DNA of 64,000 nucleotides, from contig NZ_QZVR01000019.1 in NCBI RefSeq assembly GCF_003660455.1, positions 1 through 64,000 on the forward strand, written 5' to 3'. Position numbers and translations under genes: made by a program. This stretch comes from Nocardioides ferulae (GTDB lineage: Bacteria; Actinomycetota; Actinomycetes; Propionibacteriales; Nocardioidaceae). Under the pieces are notes generated by a model. That model was not told the DNA's origin. It worked only from the letters and a program-made list of their open reading frames with translations, and did no database searches. Below, piece by piece: positions 24,821 to 32,678 of the stretch; within the stretch, counting starts at the first letter, position 1; each line of letters opens with the position of its first letter.

Positions 24821-25361
24821 CGCGCTGGCCGTCCCGGTCGAAGACCATGATCAGTTCCGCCGGCTCCTCCAGTGCCGTGATCGCGTGCGGCACCATCGTC
24901 GCGAACTCGGCGGCCTCGCCGGCGGCGACGTCGATCTGCCGCTCGCCCAGCCACAAGCGCACGCGCCCCTCGAGCACGAGGAACCAGTCGTGGCCCGCGT
25001 GCACGCGTTGCTCGGGCCGGGAGGTGGAGGGTTCGAAGCGCATCTTCATCGCGACCGTGCGCCCGTCGGGACGGCTCAGCGGCCACGTCGTCCGGCCGCC
25101 GTCGTGGTGCGCCACCGGGCGGATGACGACGTCGTCGTCGTCGGGCACCTCCAACAGCACGTCGAGGCTGACCTGGAGGGCGGCCGCGAGCGGCACCAGC
25201 ACGTCGAGGCCCAGCGTGCGCTTGCCGGTCTCGATGCGGCTGATCGTCGAGGCGCTCAGGTGCGTGCGCTCGGCCAGCTCCTCGAGCGAGTAGCCCAGGG
25301 TGGTCCGCAGGCTGCGCAGGCGCGTGCGCGCCAGCGACTCGACATCGGCGATCTCGCTCAT
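24804..25361 (-). CDS. XRE-cupin transcriptional regulator
   Basis: A 185-residue regulator. An N-terminal helix-turn-helix (LGYSLEELAERTHLSASTIS, then RIETGKRTLGLDVL) is followed by a C-terminal cupin barrel with GHDWFLVLEGRVRLWLGERQ and MVPHAI. ATG 25361 has GAGGA nearby. It is divergent from the oxidoreductase-methyltransferase gene, with overlapping palindromes in the 75-bp gap. It should regulate that gene and itself, probably sensing a small molecule through the cupin. Confidence 0.9.
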   Translation of the reverse strand: MSEIADVESLARTRLRSLRTTLGYSLEELAERTHLSASTISRIETGKRTLGLDVLVPLAAALQVSLDVLLEVPDDDDVVIRPVAHHDGGRTTWPLSRPDGRTVAMKMRFEPSTSRPEQRVHAGHDWFLVLEGRVRLWLGERQIDVAAGEAAEFATMVPHAITALEEPAELIMVFDRDGQRAHVHH

Positions 25362-25380
25362 AGGCCCATCCTCGCACCTC

Positions 25381-25410
25381 TTGCGAATCCCGCAAGACCC
25401 TTTGCGGGAA
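25381..25410. promoter_or_regulatory. Operator-like inverted repeats between XRE gene and flavin-enzyme gene
   Basis: CCCGCAA (25389-25395) and TTGCGGG (25402-25408) form a perfect inverted repeat with a six-base centre. TTGCG (25381-25385) and CGCAA (25391-25395) form an overlapping one. Three TTGCG-type half-sites within 28 bp, in a short divergent gap, are a natural binding site for the XRE-cupin regulator. Confidence 0.6.
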
Positions 25411-25436
25411 CAGGTCGAGCCCTTACCGTCGAGAGC

Positions 25437-27089
25437 ATGAGCGAACACAGCCCCCACAGCCACCGCCCGGCCCCGCACGCCGGGCACCACGAACCCTCCG
25501 GCGAGGCGGGACCGCCTTCGGTGGAGCGCGTCTGCGACGTCGCCGTGATCGGCGGCTCGGCCGCCGGTCTGGCCGGCGCCTTGCAGCTGGCCCGCCAGCG
25601 GCGCAGCGTCGTCGTCGTCGACGACGGCACCCCGCGCAACGCCCCGGCCGCCCACATGCACGGCTACCTCGGGCACGAGGGCGTGGCCCCCGGCGACCTG
25701 CGCGCCGCCGGGCGCGAGGAGGTCCGCAGCCACGGCGGCGAGGTGCTGTCAGGGCGGGTCCTGGGCGTTCGCCGTGGCGAGGACAACCGGTTCCGGCTCG
25801 ACCTCACCGGCGGCCACGCGCTGCTGGCCCGGAGGGTGCTCGTCGCGATCGGCCTCGAAGACGAGCTCCCCGACATCGACGGCCTGGCCGAGCAGTGGGG
25901 ACGCGGCGCCGTGCACTGCCCGTTCTGCCACGGCTTCGAGGTGCGCGACCAGCGGCTGGTGCAGATCGTGACCCACCCCCTCGGTCTCCACCCCACCCCC
26001 CTCTTCCGCCACCTCACCGACCGGCTCACCCTGGTGCTGCACGACGAGACCGGCCTCGACGAGGACGCCGTCGCCGCCCTCGCCGCCTCGGGTGTCGGTG
26101 TGGAGCGCAGCCGGGTCGGCCGGGTGGTCGCCGGCCCCGACGGTCAGGTCACCGGCGTCGAGCTCGCGGACGGCCGGCTCCTCGAGGCGGACGCCGTCGT
26201 GGTCGGGTCGCGCTTCCGGGCCCGGGTCGAGGTCCTGGCCGGCCTCGGGCTCACCGCCACCCCGCACCCGACCGGCGCCGGCGACGTCCTCGCCGTCGAC
26301 CCGCGCGGGGAGACCGCCGTCCCCGGCGTGTATGCGGCCGGCAACGTCACCGACCCCTCCCTCCAGGTGCTGCCCGCGGCCGCCCAGGGCAGTCAGGTGG
26401 GCGCGATGGTCGCCTTCAGCCTCGCCGAGGAGGACCTGCACGCCGCCGCCCGCACCCGTGGCGAGCAGGCCGACTGGGACCACCGCTACGGCGGTGCGGA
26501 GCCGACGTGGAGCCGGAACCCCAACGGCACCTTCGTCCGCGAGGTGGCCGACCTCCCACCGGGGAGGGCGCTCGACATCGGGGCCGGTGAGGGTGCCGAC
26601 GCGCTGTGGCTGGCCGAACAGGGGTGGCGGGTCACCGCCAACGACATCTCCGGGAACGCGCTGGCCAGGGTGGACGCCGAGGCCGAGCGGCGCGGACTGC
26701 ACATCGACCTCGTCCGCAGCGACGTGGCCGCCCTGGACCCCTTCGGTGCCGAGCCGTTCGACCTGGTCTCGCTGCAGTACGGCTCGTTCAAGCGCTCACC
26801 CGACCAACGGGGCCTGCGCAACCTGCTCGCCGCGGTCGCCCCGGGCGGCACGCTGCTGGTGGTCCACCACGACCTCTCGTCGCTGCGCGAGCCCGTGGAC
26901 GTCGCCACCCAGACCCGGATGTACGACCCCGAGGCGTTCGTCGGGATCGACGAGGTCGCCGCCGCCCTCGCCGCCGACCCCGAGACCTGGCAGGTCGAGA
27001 TCCACGAGACCCGGCCCCGGCCGGCAGGGGCCGCCAGCACCCACCACGTCGACGACGTCGTACTGCGCGCGACCCGGCGCAGGGCGTGA
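25437..27089 (+). CDS. Thioredoxin-reductase-like flavoprotein fused to class I methyltransferase
   Basis: A 550-residue two-domain protein. Residues about 35-340 are a NAD(P)/FAD oxidoreductase (CDVAVIGGSAAGLAGALQLA, redox CPFCHG, PGVYAAGNVTDPSLQVLPAA). Residues about 345-545 are an SAM-dependent methyltransferase (WDHRYGGAEPTWSRNPNGTF, GRALDIGAGEGADALWLAEQ). The first 30 residues are His/Pro-rich (HSPHSHRPAPHAGHHEPSGE) and may bind metal. The same fusion occurs in other actinobacteria next to XRE-cupin genes. The substrate is not established; disulfide or thiol chemistry linked to methylation is a reasonable guess. Confidence 0.88.
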   Translation: MSEHSPHSHRPAPHAGHHEPSGEAGPPSVERVCDVAVIGGSAAGLAGALQLARQRRSVVVVDDGTPRNAPAAHMHGYLGHEGVAPGDLRAAGREEVRSHGGEVLSGRVLGVRRGEDNRFRLDLTGGHALLARRVLVAIGLEDELPDIDGLAEQWGRGAVHCPFCHGFEVRDQRLVQIVTHPLGLHPTPLFRHLTDRLTLVLHDETGLDEDAVAALAASGVGVERSRVGRVVAGPDGQVTGVELADGRLLEADAVVVGSRFRARVEVLAGLGLTATPHPTGAGDVLAVDPRGETAVPGVYAAGNVTDPSLQVLPAAAQGSQVGAMVAFSLAEEDLHAAARTRGEQADWDHRYGGAEPTWSRNPNGTFVREVADLPPGRALDIGAGEGADALWLAEQGWRVTANDISGNALARVDAEAERRGLHIDLVRSDVAALDPFGAEPFDLVSLQYGSFKRSPDQRGLRNLLAAVAPGGTLLVVHHDLSSLREPVDVATQTRMYDPEAFVGIDEVAAALAADPETWQVEIHETRPRPAGAASTHHVDDVVLRATRRRA

Positions 27090-27151
27090 CGTCCGTCGGC
27101 GTACCAGCCACCCGACGGCCGGCGTCCCCGGGCGGCTGGTAGGAACGAGGC

Positions 27152-28033
27152 ATGAGGACACGCAGCATCGGCAACGACACCGTCGGCCGCACCGAGGTCG
27201 GTGCCATCGGGCTCGGCCTGATGACCTTCGACCAGACCGGCACCCAGCCCCGCGAGCAGCTGCTCGACACGATCCGGGCGGCGCTCGACGCGGGGGTGAC
27301 GCTCTTCGACACCGCCGACGCCTACGGGCCCGGCGAGGAGAAGGGGGCCGCCGCCCAGGGTGAGAACGAGCTGCTCATCGCCTCGCTGCTCGACGAGCTC
27401 GGCGTCCGCGACCGGGTGCTCCTGGCCACCAAGGGCGGCCACGTGCGCACCGAGGGCGGCGGCTGGGGCACCGACAGCAGTGCGGGCCACCTCAAGCAGG
27501 CCGTCGACGACAGCCTGCGCCGGCTCGGCGTCGAGCAGATCGCGCTGTGGCAGCACCACCGGCCGAGCAGCAAGACCCCCTACGACGAGGTGATCGCGAC
27601 GATGGCCGAGATCGCCGCCTCCGGCAAGGTGCGCATGCTCGGCCTCTCCAACGCCAACCCCGAGCAGATCCGGGCCGCGCATGCGGTGCTGGGAGACTCG
27701 CTGGTGAGCGTGCAGAACCAGTACTCGCCGGCCTTCCGCTCCAGCCGCCCCGAGATCGACGTGTGCGCAGAGCTCGGGCTGGCCTTCCTGCCGTGGAGCC
27801 CGCTCGGCGGGCTCGGCGACGCCAAGTCGCTGGCCGACAAGCACCCGGCGTTCGCCGAGATCGCCGAGGCCCGCGGGGTCAGCGCGCAGCAGGTCGCGCT
27901 CGCGTGGGAGCTGGCCCAGTCTCCCGTCGTGATCCCGATCCCCGGCGCCAAGCGGCCCCAGTCGATCCGCGACTCCGCGGCCGCCGCGGAGCTGGAGCTC
28001 ACCGACGAGGAGCTGCGCGCTCTCGACGCCTGA
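27152..28033 (+). CDS. Aldo/keto reductase
   Basis: A 293-residue NADPH-dependent aldo/keto reductase. The catalytic tetrad is visible: Asp and Tyr in LFDTADAYGPGE, Lys in LLATKGGH, His in ALWQHHRP. NADPH-binding residues lie in the C-terminal PIPGAKRPQSIRDS. ATG 27152 has AGGAACGAGG upstream. It follows the fusion gene by 62 bp and may be co-transcribed. Likely general carbonyl detoxification. Confidence 0.92.
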   Translation: MRTRSIGNDTVGRTEVGAIGLGLMTFDQTGTQPREQLLDTIRAALDAGVTLFDTADAYGPGEEKGAAAQGENELLIASLLDELGVRDRVLLATKGGHVRTEGGGWGTDSSAGHLKQAVDDSLRRLGVEQIALWQHHRPSSKTPYDEVIATMAEIAASGKVRMLGLSNANPEQIRAAHAVLGDSLVSVQNQYSPAFRSSRPEIDVCAELGLAFLPWSPLGGLGDAKSLADKHPAFAEIAEARGVSAQQVALAWELAQSPVVIPIPGAKRPQSIRDSAAAAELELTDEELRALDA

Positions 28034-28049
28034 CCCCCGCGGCAGCGGC

Positions 28050-29147
28050 TCAGGTCTCGGCGCGGACCGCCTGCTCCACCTCGGCCACCTCGTCGGGAGC
28101 GAGCAGACCGAGCTCGGCCGCGTGCCGGGCGACCGCGGCGGAGTCGGCGGCCAGCACGAACGGGACCTCGTGGTCCCAGGCGTCGGTGACCGCCTCGACG
28201 CGGCCGTCGCCCGGGTCGAGGCGGACCTCGCGGATGTAGACCGCCAGCACCCGCCCCGGGTGCCGGCGCACGACGTCGGCGTAGATCTCGGGGTCGTGCT
28301 CGCCCGAGTCGCCCACGAGCACGAACGGGAGCTCGGGGTGGAGGGCGAGGATCTCCTCGATCCGCTGCCGCTTGTGCTGGTGCGTGCCGCTGCGGCCGTC
28401 GCCGACCAGGTCGCGCAGCAGCAGCGGCCCGGCCGGGAAGCCCCGGTGCTCGAGGAAGCCCAGCAGGAACTCGTGCAGGTTCCACGGGCTCGACGAGACG
28501 TAGAAGAACGGGTTGCCCGCACTGCCCTCCAGGTGGCGGTAGAGCTCGGCGGCCCCCGCGAACGGGGTGCGGGTCAGCGCGGATCCGGTGAACGTCTGCA
28601 GGAGCATCGACCAGGTGCGCTGCACCCCGGTCTGCAGGACCGTGTCGTCGACGTCGGAGATCACGCCGTACGCCGCGCCGGCCGCCGGCACCCGCACCAG
28701 CGCCTCGGCGGTGGCGCCCGGGTCGCCTGGGTGCACCCCGCGGTGAGGCTCGGCCAGTGTGACGCGCGCGGTGGTCCAGGGCGCGACGAGCGCCACGGGC
28801 TCCGCCGCGGAGCCGACCTCGACGTCGAAGTAGCCCTCGCCGTCGGTGGTGGTGGCGACCCGCACGCCACCGACCTCGACGTGGAGCGGCACCCCCGGCA
28901 GCTCGACGGTGAGGAAGCCGCTCACGGTGCGCCCGGCCGCGGCCCAGGCGCTCTCGCCGGCCGTCACCGGCGATGGCTCGCGGTTGTCGAGGACCCGACC
29001 GCGCACCAGCGCCCGCCCGGCCGAGCCGTGGCCGAGATAGGCGACGACGCGCAGGTGCTCGGCCGGCCGGTCGATCCGGCGGCGCAGCCGGGCCGCGTCG
29101 AGGGCGTGCTCGAGCCGAGCCACCGCCCGCTTGCCGCGTCCGCTCAT
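28050..29147 (-). CDS. App1-type phosphatidate phosphatase domain protein (DUF2183)
   Basis: A 365-residue protein with the App1/DUF2183 catalytic domain in its second half. VISDVDDTVLQTGVQ is the D-x-D-x-T HAD-like nucleophile motif, followed by NPFFYVSSSPWNLHEFLLGF and LVGDSGEHDPEIY. The N-terminal half is a beta-rich region. Actinobacterial members are predicted lipid phosphatases acting at the membrane. ATG 29147 overlaps the upstream crotonase gene by four bases, so the long open frame beyond it is not used. Confidence 0.88.
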   Translation of the reverse strand: MSGRGKRAVARLEHALDAARLRRRIDRPAEHLRVVAYLGHGSAGRALVRGRVLDNREPSPVTAGESAWAAAGRTVSGFLTVELPGVPLHVEVGGVRVATTTDGEGYFDVEVGSAAEPVALVAPWTTARVTLAEPHRGVHPGDPGATAEALVRVPAAGAAYGVISDVDDTVLQTGVQRTWSMLLQTFTGSALTRTPFAGAAELYRHLEGSAGNPFFYVSSSPWNLHEFLLGFLEHRGFPAGPLLLRDLVGDGRSGTHQHKRQRIEEILALHPELPFVLVGDSGEHDPEIYADVVRRHPGRVLAVYIREVRLDPGDGRVEAVTDAWDHEVPFVLAADSAAVARHAAELGLLAPDEVAEVEQAVRAET

Positions 29148-29914
29148 CGGAAGGCCGGCTTCTCCTTGGCCAGGAACGCGCGCACGCCCTCGGCGAAGTC
29201 GGGCCCGGTGTAGACCTCGCGCAGCCGCGCCTCGTCGTCGCGCGGGGACGCCTCGGCCACACGGGCCCGGTCGAGCAGCTGCGCCTTGGTGGTGCGCAGC
29301 GTGACTCCCGACGCGACGCGCAGCCCGTCGAGCACCGAGGCGACCTCGGTGTCCAGGTCGGCGGTGACCGCCAGCAACGCGCCGACCGAGTAGGCGCGGT
29401 CGGCGTCGACCAGCCGGGAGGTCAGCAGCATCTCGCGGGTGAGCGACTCGCCGAACACCGCGGCACAGCGATAGACGATCGAGGCCGAGAGCGCGTTGCC
29501 CAGCGTGCGGGCGATCGGGTAGCCGAAGCGCGACCCCGGCGTCGCGATCCGCAGGTCGCAGTGGGTGGCCACCGCCAGGCCGCCGCCCACGCAGACCCCG
29601 TCGACGGCCGCGATCGTGACCTGGGGCAGCGCGAACAGCGCCTCCAGCAGCTCGCGGATCCAGTTCTCGTAGCCGACCGCGTCGGTGTCGACGAAGTCGG
29701 AGATCTCGTTGCCGGCGGCGAACGCCTTGCCGCCCGCGCCGCGCAGCACCAGCGCCCGGACCCCCTCGTCGTGCTGCAGGTCCGCGCACAGCTCGCGCAG
29801 CTCGGCGTACATCGCCCGGGTGAAGGCGTTGCGCCGCTCGGGTCGGTTGAAGGTCACCTCGACGACCCCGTCGCCCCGGGTGACGATCAGGTCCTGGCTC
29901 AGCTCCTCGCTCAC
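29144..29914 (-). CDS. Crotonase-fold (enoyl-CoA hydratase/isomerase family) protein
   Basis: A 256-residue crotonase-fold protein, but both classical catalytic glutamates are missing: the positions read CVGGGLAVATHCDLR and RFGYPIARTLG. It therefore is unlikely to be a standard hydratase and may be an isomerase, hydrolase or other CoA enzyme. GTG 29914 is chosen from homology. No Shine-Dalgarno precedes it, but TACGCT about seven bases upstream resembles a -10 element, so a leaderless transcript is possible. The gene is translationally coupled to the App1-type gene. Confidence 0.85.
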   Translation of the reverse strand: MSEELSQDLIVTRGDGVVEVTFNRPERRNAFTRAMYAELRELCADLQHDEGVRALVLRGAGGKAFAAGNEISDFVDTDAVGYENWIRELLEALFALPQVTIAAVDGVCVGGGLAVATHCDLRIATPGSRFGYPIARTLGNALSASIVYRCAAVFGESLTREMLLTSRLVDADRAYSVGALLAVTADLDTEVASVLDGLRVASGVTLRTTKAQLLDRARVAEASPRDDEARLREVYTGPDFAEGVRAFLAKEKPAFR

Positions 29915-30030
29915 GAGGAGGCAGCGTACGGCGTACCGGGACGTCGCTGGTGAAAGGCCGGGGGGGCGTCCGGACGGTGGGAGGATGGCCCACGACACCG
30001 CAGCCCACCGCGTTCACCGGGAGGCAGACC

Positions 30031-30876
30031 ATGGTGGCCAGAGCCGCCGACCCGACCACACCGCGGCCGGAGCGCCGCCGCTCGCCGCTGCACGGGCTGT
30101 TCCCGCCCCAGCACGGCGCCTGGGCGTTCCTGGCGCTGCCGCTGGTCCTCGGCGGCAGCCGGGCCGGCGCCTCGTGGCTGCTGATGCCGCTCGCTGTGGC
30201 CTGGGTCGCGGCGTATCCGTTCTCGTGGGCAGCCACGGGGCTGCTCTCTGCCAAGAGGACGCAGCGGTTCGTGCGGCCGGCGGTGGTGTGGGGCGCGCTC
30301 GTGCTGCCGCTGGCGTTGCTGCTCGTGCTGCTGCGCCCCTGGCTGGTGTGGGTGGGCCTGGCCTACGCGGCGCTCTTCGCGGTGAACGTCCGCTACGCGC
30401 GGCGCCACGACGAGCGGGCGCTGGCCAACGACCTGGTGCTGATCGCGGAGGCCTGCCTGATGGTGCCGCTGGTGGTGGCCGTGGTCGGCGGCGAACAGAC
30501 GTGGACGCCGCCGTGGGACGCCGTCGACAGCGCTCCGGTGGTGGCCCTGACCGCGGTCTGTGCGATGACCCTGCTGGGCTCCACCCTGCACGTGAAGTCG
30601 CTGATCCGGGAGCGCCGCAACCCCCGGTTCACCCGGCTGTCGCAGGCCTTCTCGGTGCTCTGCGTGCCGGGCGCGGCGGTCGCGGTCCTGGCCGGTGAGG
30701 GTGAGCTTGTCGGCTCGGCCGGTGCCGGCGCGGTGCTGCTCGCCGTGGTCTTCGCCGCGGTCGCGGCGCGGACGTTCCTGATGCCGGGCCGCACCTGGCG
30801 TCCCGGCCGGATCGGGATGATCGAGCTGGCCTGCTTCGTGGCGGTCGCGGTCGCCGCGCTCGCGGCCCTCGGCTGA
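30031..30876 (+). CDS. YwiC-like integral membrane protein
   Basis: A 281-residue membrane protein of the YwiC-like family, with about eight hydrophobic segments. LFPPQHGAWAFLALPLVLGG near the N-terminus, then FSWAATGLLSAKRTQRF and STLHVKSLIRERRNPRFTRL, are family-typical. ATG 30031 follows GGGAGGCAGACC. In some bacteria these proteins lie with nitrate-respiration genes, but no such genes are here. Function unknown. Confidence 0.85.
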   Translation: MVARAADPTTPRPERRRSPLHGLFPPQHGAWAFLALPLVLGGSRAGASWLLMPLAVAWVAAYPFSWAATGLLSAKRTQRFVRPAVVWGALVLPLALLLVLLRPWLVWVGLAYAALFAVNVRYARRHDERALANDLVLIAEACLMVPLVVAVVGGEQTWTPPWDAVDSAPVVALTAVCAMTLLGSTLHVKSLIRERRNPRFTRLSQAFSVLCVPGAAVAVLAGEGELVGSAGAGAVLLAVVFAAVAARTFLMPGRTWRPGRIGMIELACFVAVAVAALAALG

Positions 30877-30896
30877 CCTTCGCCCGACACGCCGGC

Positions 30897-30966
30897 TGTA
30901 ACGCGGTGTCCAGGTAGGTGGTGCGGTGTCCGGACACCGCGGTAGATACCCGGACACCGCGTTACA
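30897..30966. repeat. Nested inverted repeat with four GCGGTGTCC units
   Basis: TGTAACGCGGTGTCC (30897-30911) is the exact reverse complement of 30952-30966. Between them lies a perfect 18-bp palindrome, GCGGTGTCCGGACACCGC (30923-30940). The unit GCGGTGTCC thus occurs four times, two per strand, within 70 bp after the YwiC-like gene and before the nitroreductase. It can fold as a long cruciform or terminator, or serve as a multi-site operator for the nitroreductase operon. Confidence 0.8.
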
Positions 30967-31022
30967 TGCGTCCAGCGGGGCGAAGCGACGGCGGTCAGGA
31001 CGCCCCGGGGATACTGGCAGCC

Positions 31023-31664
31023 ATGTCCTCCCACGCCCCGATGCCTGCCGCCGAGCGGCTGGCGGAGCCGATGCGGTCGCGCTGGAGCCCCAGCGTCTTC
31101 GACGCCCGGCACCGGCTGACCGCCGACCAGCTCGGCGACGTGATCGAGGCGGCGCGCTGGGCGCCGAGCTGGGGCAACATCCAGCCCTGGGCGTTCCTGG
31201 TGCTGGAGCGCGACGGCGCCGGCCACGACGTGCTCCTCGACCACCTCAGCCGGGGCAACCGGTCGTGGGTGCCGCAGGCCTCCGCGGTCGTGCTGGCCGC
31301 GGCCAAGGTCGCGGCGGACCCCGACGACGCCACCGACAAGGGGGTCAAGGGTGAGGCCGAGTCCTGCTACGACCTCGGCCAGGCCGCCGCCCACCTCACC
31401 CTGCAGGCCACCGCGCTCGGCCTGGCCGTGCACCAGTTCGGCGGCTTCGACAAGGACGCCGTGGCGACCGCCCTCGGCGTGCCGAGCCACTACCGGCTGC
31501 TGACCGGCATCGCGCTCGGCCGGCACGGCGACCCCGACCGGGCCGACGACGACACCGCCGCGCGCGAGCAGCGTGAACGCCGCCGCCGACCGGCCGAGAC
31601 CTTCGTCCACGCCGGCGCCTGGGGAAGGGCCTGGAGCCCGGCGACGACCGGGAGCACTCGATGA
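31023..31664 (+). CDS. Nitroreductase-family flavoprotein
   Basis: A 213-residue FMN-dependent nitroreductase-fold protein. The N-terminal MRSRWSPSVFDARHRL and IEAARWAPSWGNIQPWAFLV give the phosphate/FMN-binding Arg-Ser and the WAPS-N-PW block. AAAHLTLQATALGLAVHQFG is the dimer helix. ATG 31023 is used; the ribosome site is weak. The following gene overlaps by four bases. Substrate unspecified; NAD(P)H-linked reduction of nitro, quinone or enone groups is typical. Confidence 0.9.
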   Translation: MSSHAPMPAAERLAEPMRSRWSPSVFDARHRLTADQLGDVIEAARWAPSWGNIQPWAFLVLERDGAGHDVLLDHLSRGNRSWVPQASAVVLAAAKVAADPDDATDKGVKGEAESCYDLGQAAAHLTLQATALGLAVHQFGGFDKDAVATALGVPSHYRLLTGIALGRHGDPDRADDDTAAREQRERRRRPAETFVHAGAWGRAWSPATTGSTR

Positions 31665-32320
31665 GGGGCACCCGCACCGCGTCGCTGCTCGTGCTCGCGG
31701 TGCTGGCCGCGTTGCTGGTCAACCTGCCGCTGGTGCACAGCGCCTGGCGCGACTGGACCGTCGAGCGCAACGGGGTCGACGTCACCGCCCGCGCCGAGGG
31801 CCTCGGCGTCGCCGACGACGGCGAGGAGCCGACGTACCGCGTGCAGTTCACGCTCACCGACGACGAGACCGCCGGGGGATCGGTCTGGCCGGTCGTCGTC
31901 GACGAGTCGACCTACGACGAGGTCCAGCGCACCGGCACCGTGCGGGTGCGGGTGGTCGAGGACGAGCCGGGCCTGCACACCGTCGACGGGGAGGTACGCG
32001 GCCGCGGGATGCTCGTGCTGACCGTGGTGGCCGACCTCGTGCTGCTGCTGATGGTCGTGCTGGCCTGGCGGCACCGCGGCCGGCTGCGCCCCCAGCTGCG
32101 GCTGCTCGCCACCGAGGACGTCCGCCGTTGCCCGCCGGGTGCCGAGCTGGAGCGCCTCGAGGGCGAGCGCTACGTGGTCTCCGGCGACGTGCTCGAGATC
32201 GAGGACGACGCATTGCTGCTCGATCTGGGGGACCGCACCGTCAAGGTGCTGCTCGACGGGCACCACAACCCGGTGGGCTACCAGCAGCCGGCCCGCGTCA
32301 CCGGGGTCCTGATCGGGTAG
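31661..32320 (+). CDS. Uncharacterised membrane-anchored protein, 219 residues
   Basis: No family recognised. An N-terminal hydrophobic helix (LLVLAVLAALLVNLPLV) leads to a probable extracytoplasmic beta-rich domain of about 85 residues. A second membrane helix (MLVLTVVADLVLLLMVVLAW) follows, then an 80-residue cytoplasmic tail (ERYVVSGDVLEIEDDALLLD) that resembles a small beta domain. It overlaps the nitroreductase gene by four bases (ATGA) and so shares its operon. Confidence 0.75.
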   Translation: MRGTRTASLLVLAVLAALLVNLPLVHSAWRDWTVERNGVDVTARAEGLGVADDGEEPTYRVQFTLTDDETAGGSVWPVVVDESTYDEVQRTGTVRVRVVEDEPGLHTVDGEVRGRGMLVLTVVADLVLLLMVVLAWRHRGRLRPQLRLLATEDVRRCPPGAELERLEGERYVVSGDVLEIEDDALLLDLGDRTVKVLLDGHHNPVGYQQPARVTGVLIG

Positions 32321-32348
32321 GTCTCGGCAGGGCTCGGCCGCCGGAGCC

Positions 32349-32528
32349 TCAGGCAGCGACCTCCTGCGCGAGCGCCACAGGCTCGGCCGCGCGGACCCGC
32401 AGCGGAGCGGCCTGGGCCACCCGACGGGCGCGGCCCGGGGCCGCGTAGACCAGCACGGCGACCATGGCGGCCGGAACCACCAGCACGAACACGGTCAACG
32501 CCACCACCAAGGCGGTTGCGAAAGCCAT
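32349..32528 (-). CDS. Small single-pass membrane protein, 59 residues
   Basis: ATG 32528 with a good GAGGAA ribosome site opens a 59-codon frame. A hydrophobic helix (LVVALTVFVLVVPAAMVAVL) is followed by a basic, alanine-rich tail. An ATG 13 codons upstream is possible but lacks a ribosome site. It precedes nothing on its strand and is convergent with the membrane-anchored protein. Function unknown; size and layout suggest a small membrane regulator. Confidence 0.6.
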   Translation of the reverse strand: MAFATALVVALTVFVLVVPAAMVAVLVYAAPGRARRVAQAAPLRVRAAEPVALAQEVAA

Positions 32529-32678
32529 CGGGAACTTCCTCTCGTAGGTCGAGAGAAGGGTTCTCACTTCGGGCCCTCCGCAAACGTGTCGCTTCTCGCA
32601 CCGGGTCGCAGCGGGAGAAGCGCCGACCGCCCGGCCACCGGTGGGACCGGGGCCGGGCGGTCGGGTCGACAGCGCGGG

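Noticed and set aside
26486..28522. Minus-strand frame of 678 codons opposite the methyltransferase domain and the aldo/keto reductase
   Set aside because: Shadow frame; the plus-strand genes have complete catalytic motifs and the antisense translation is low-complexity.
29148..30254. Upstream extension of the App1-type gene
   Set aside because: The open frame continues, but it overlaps the crotonase gene and the YwiC-like gene. ATG 29147 gives a normal coupled start.
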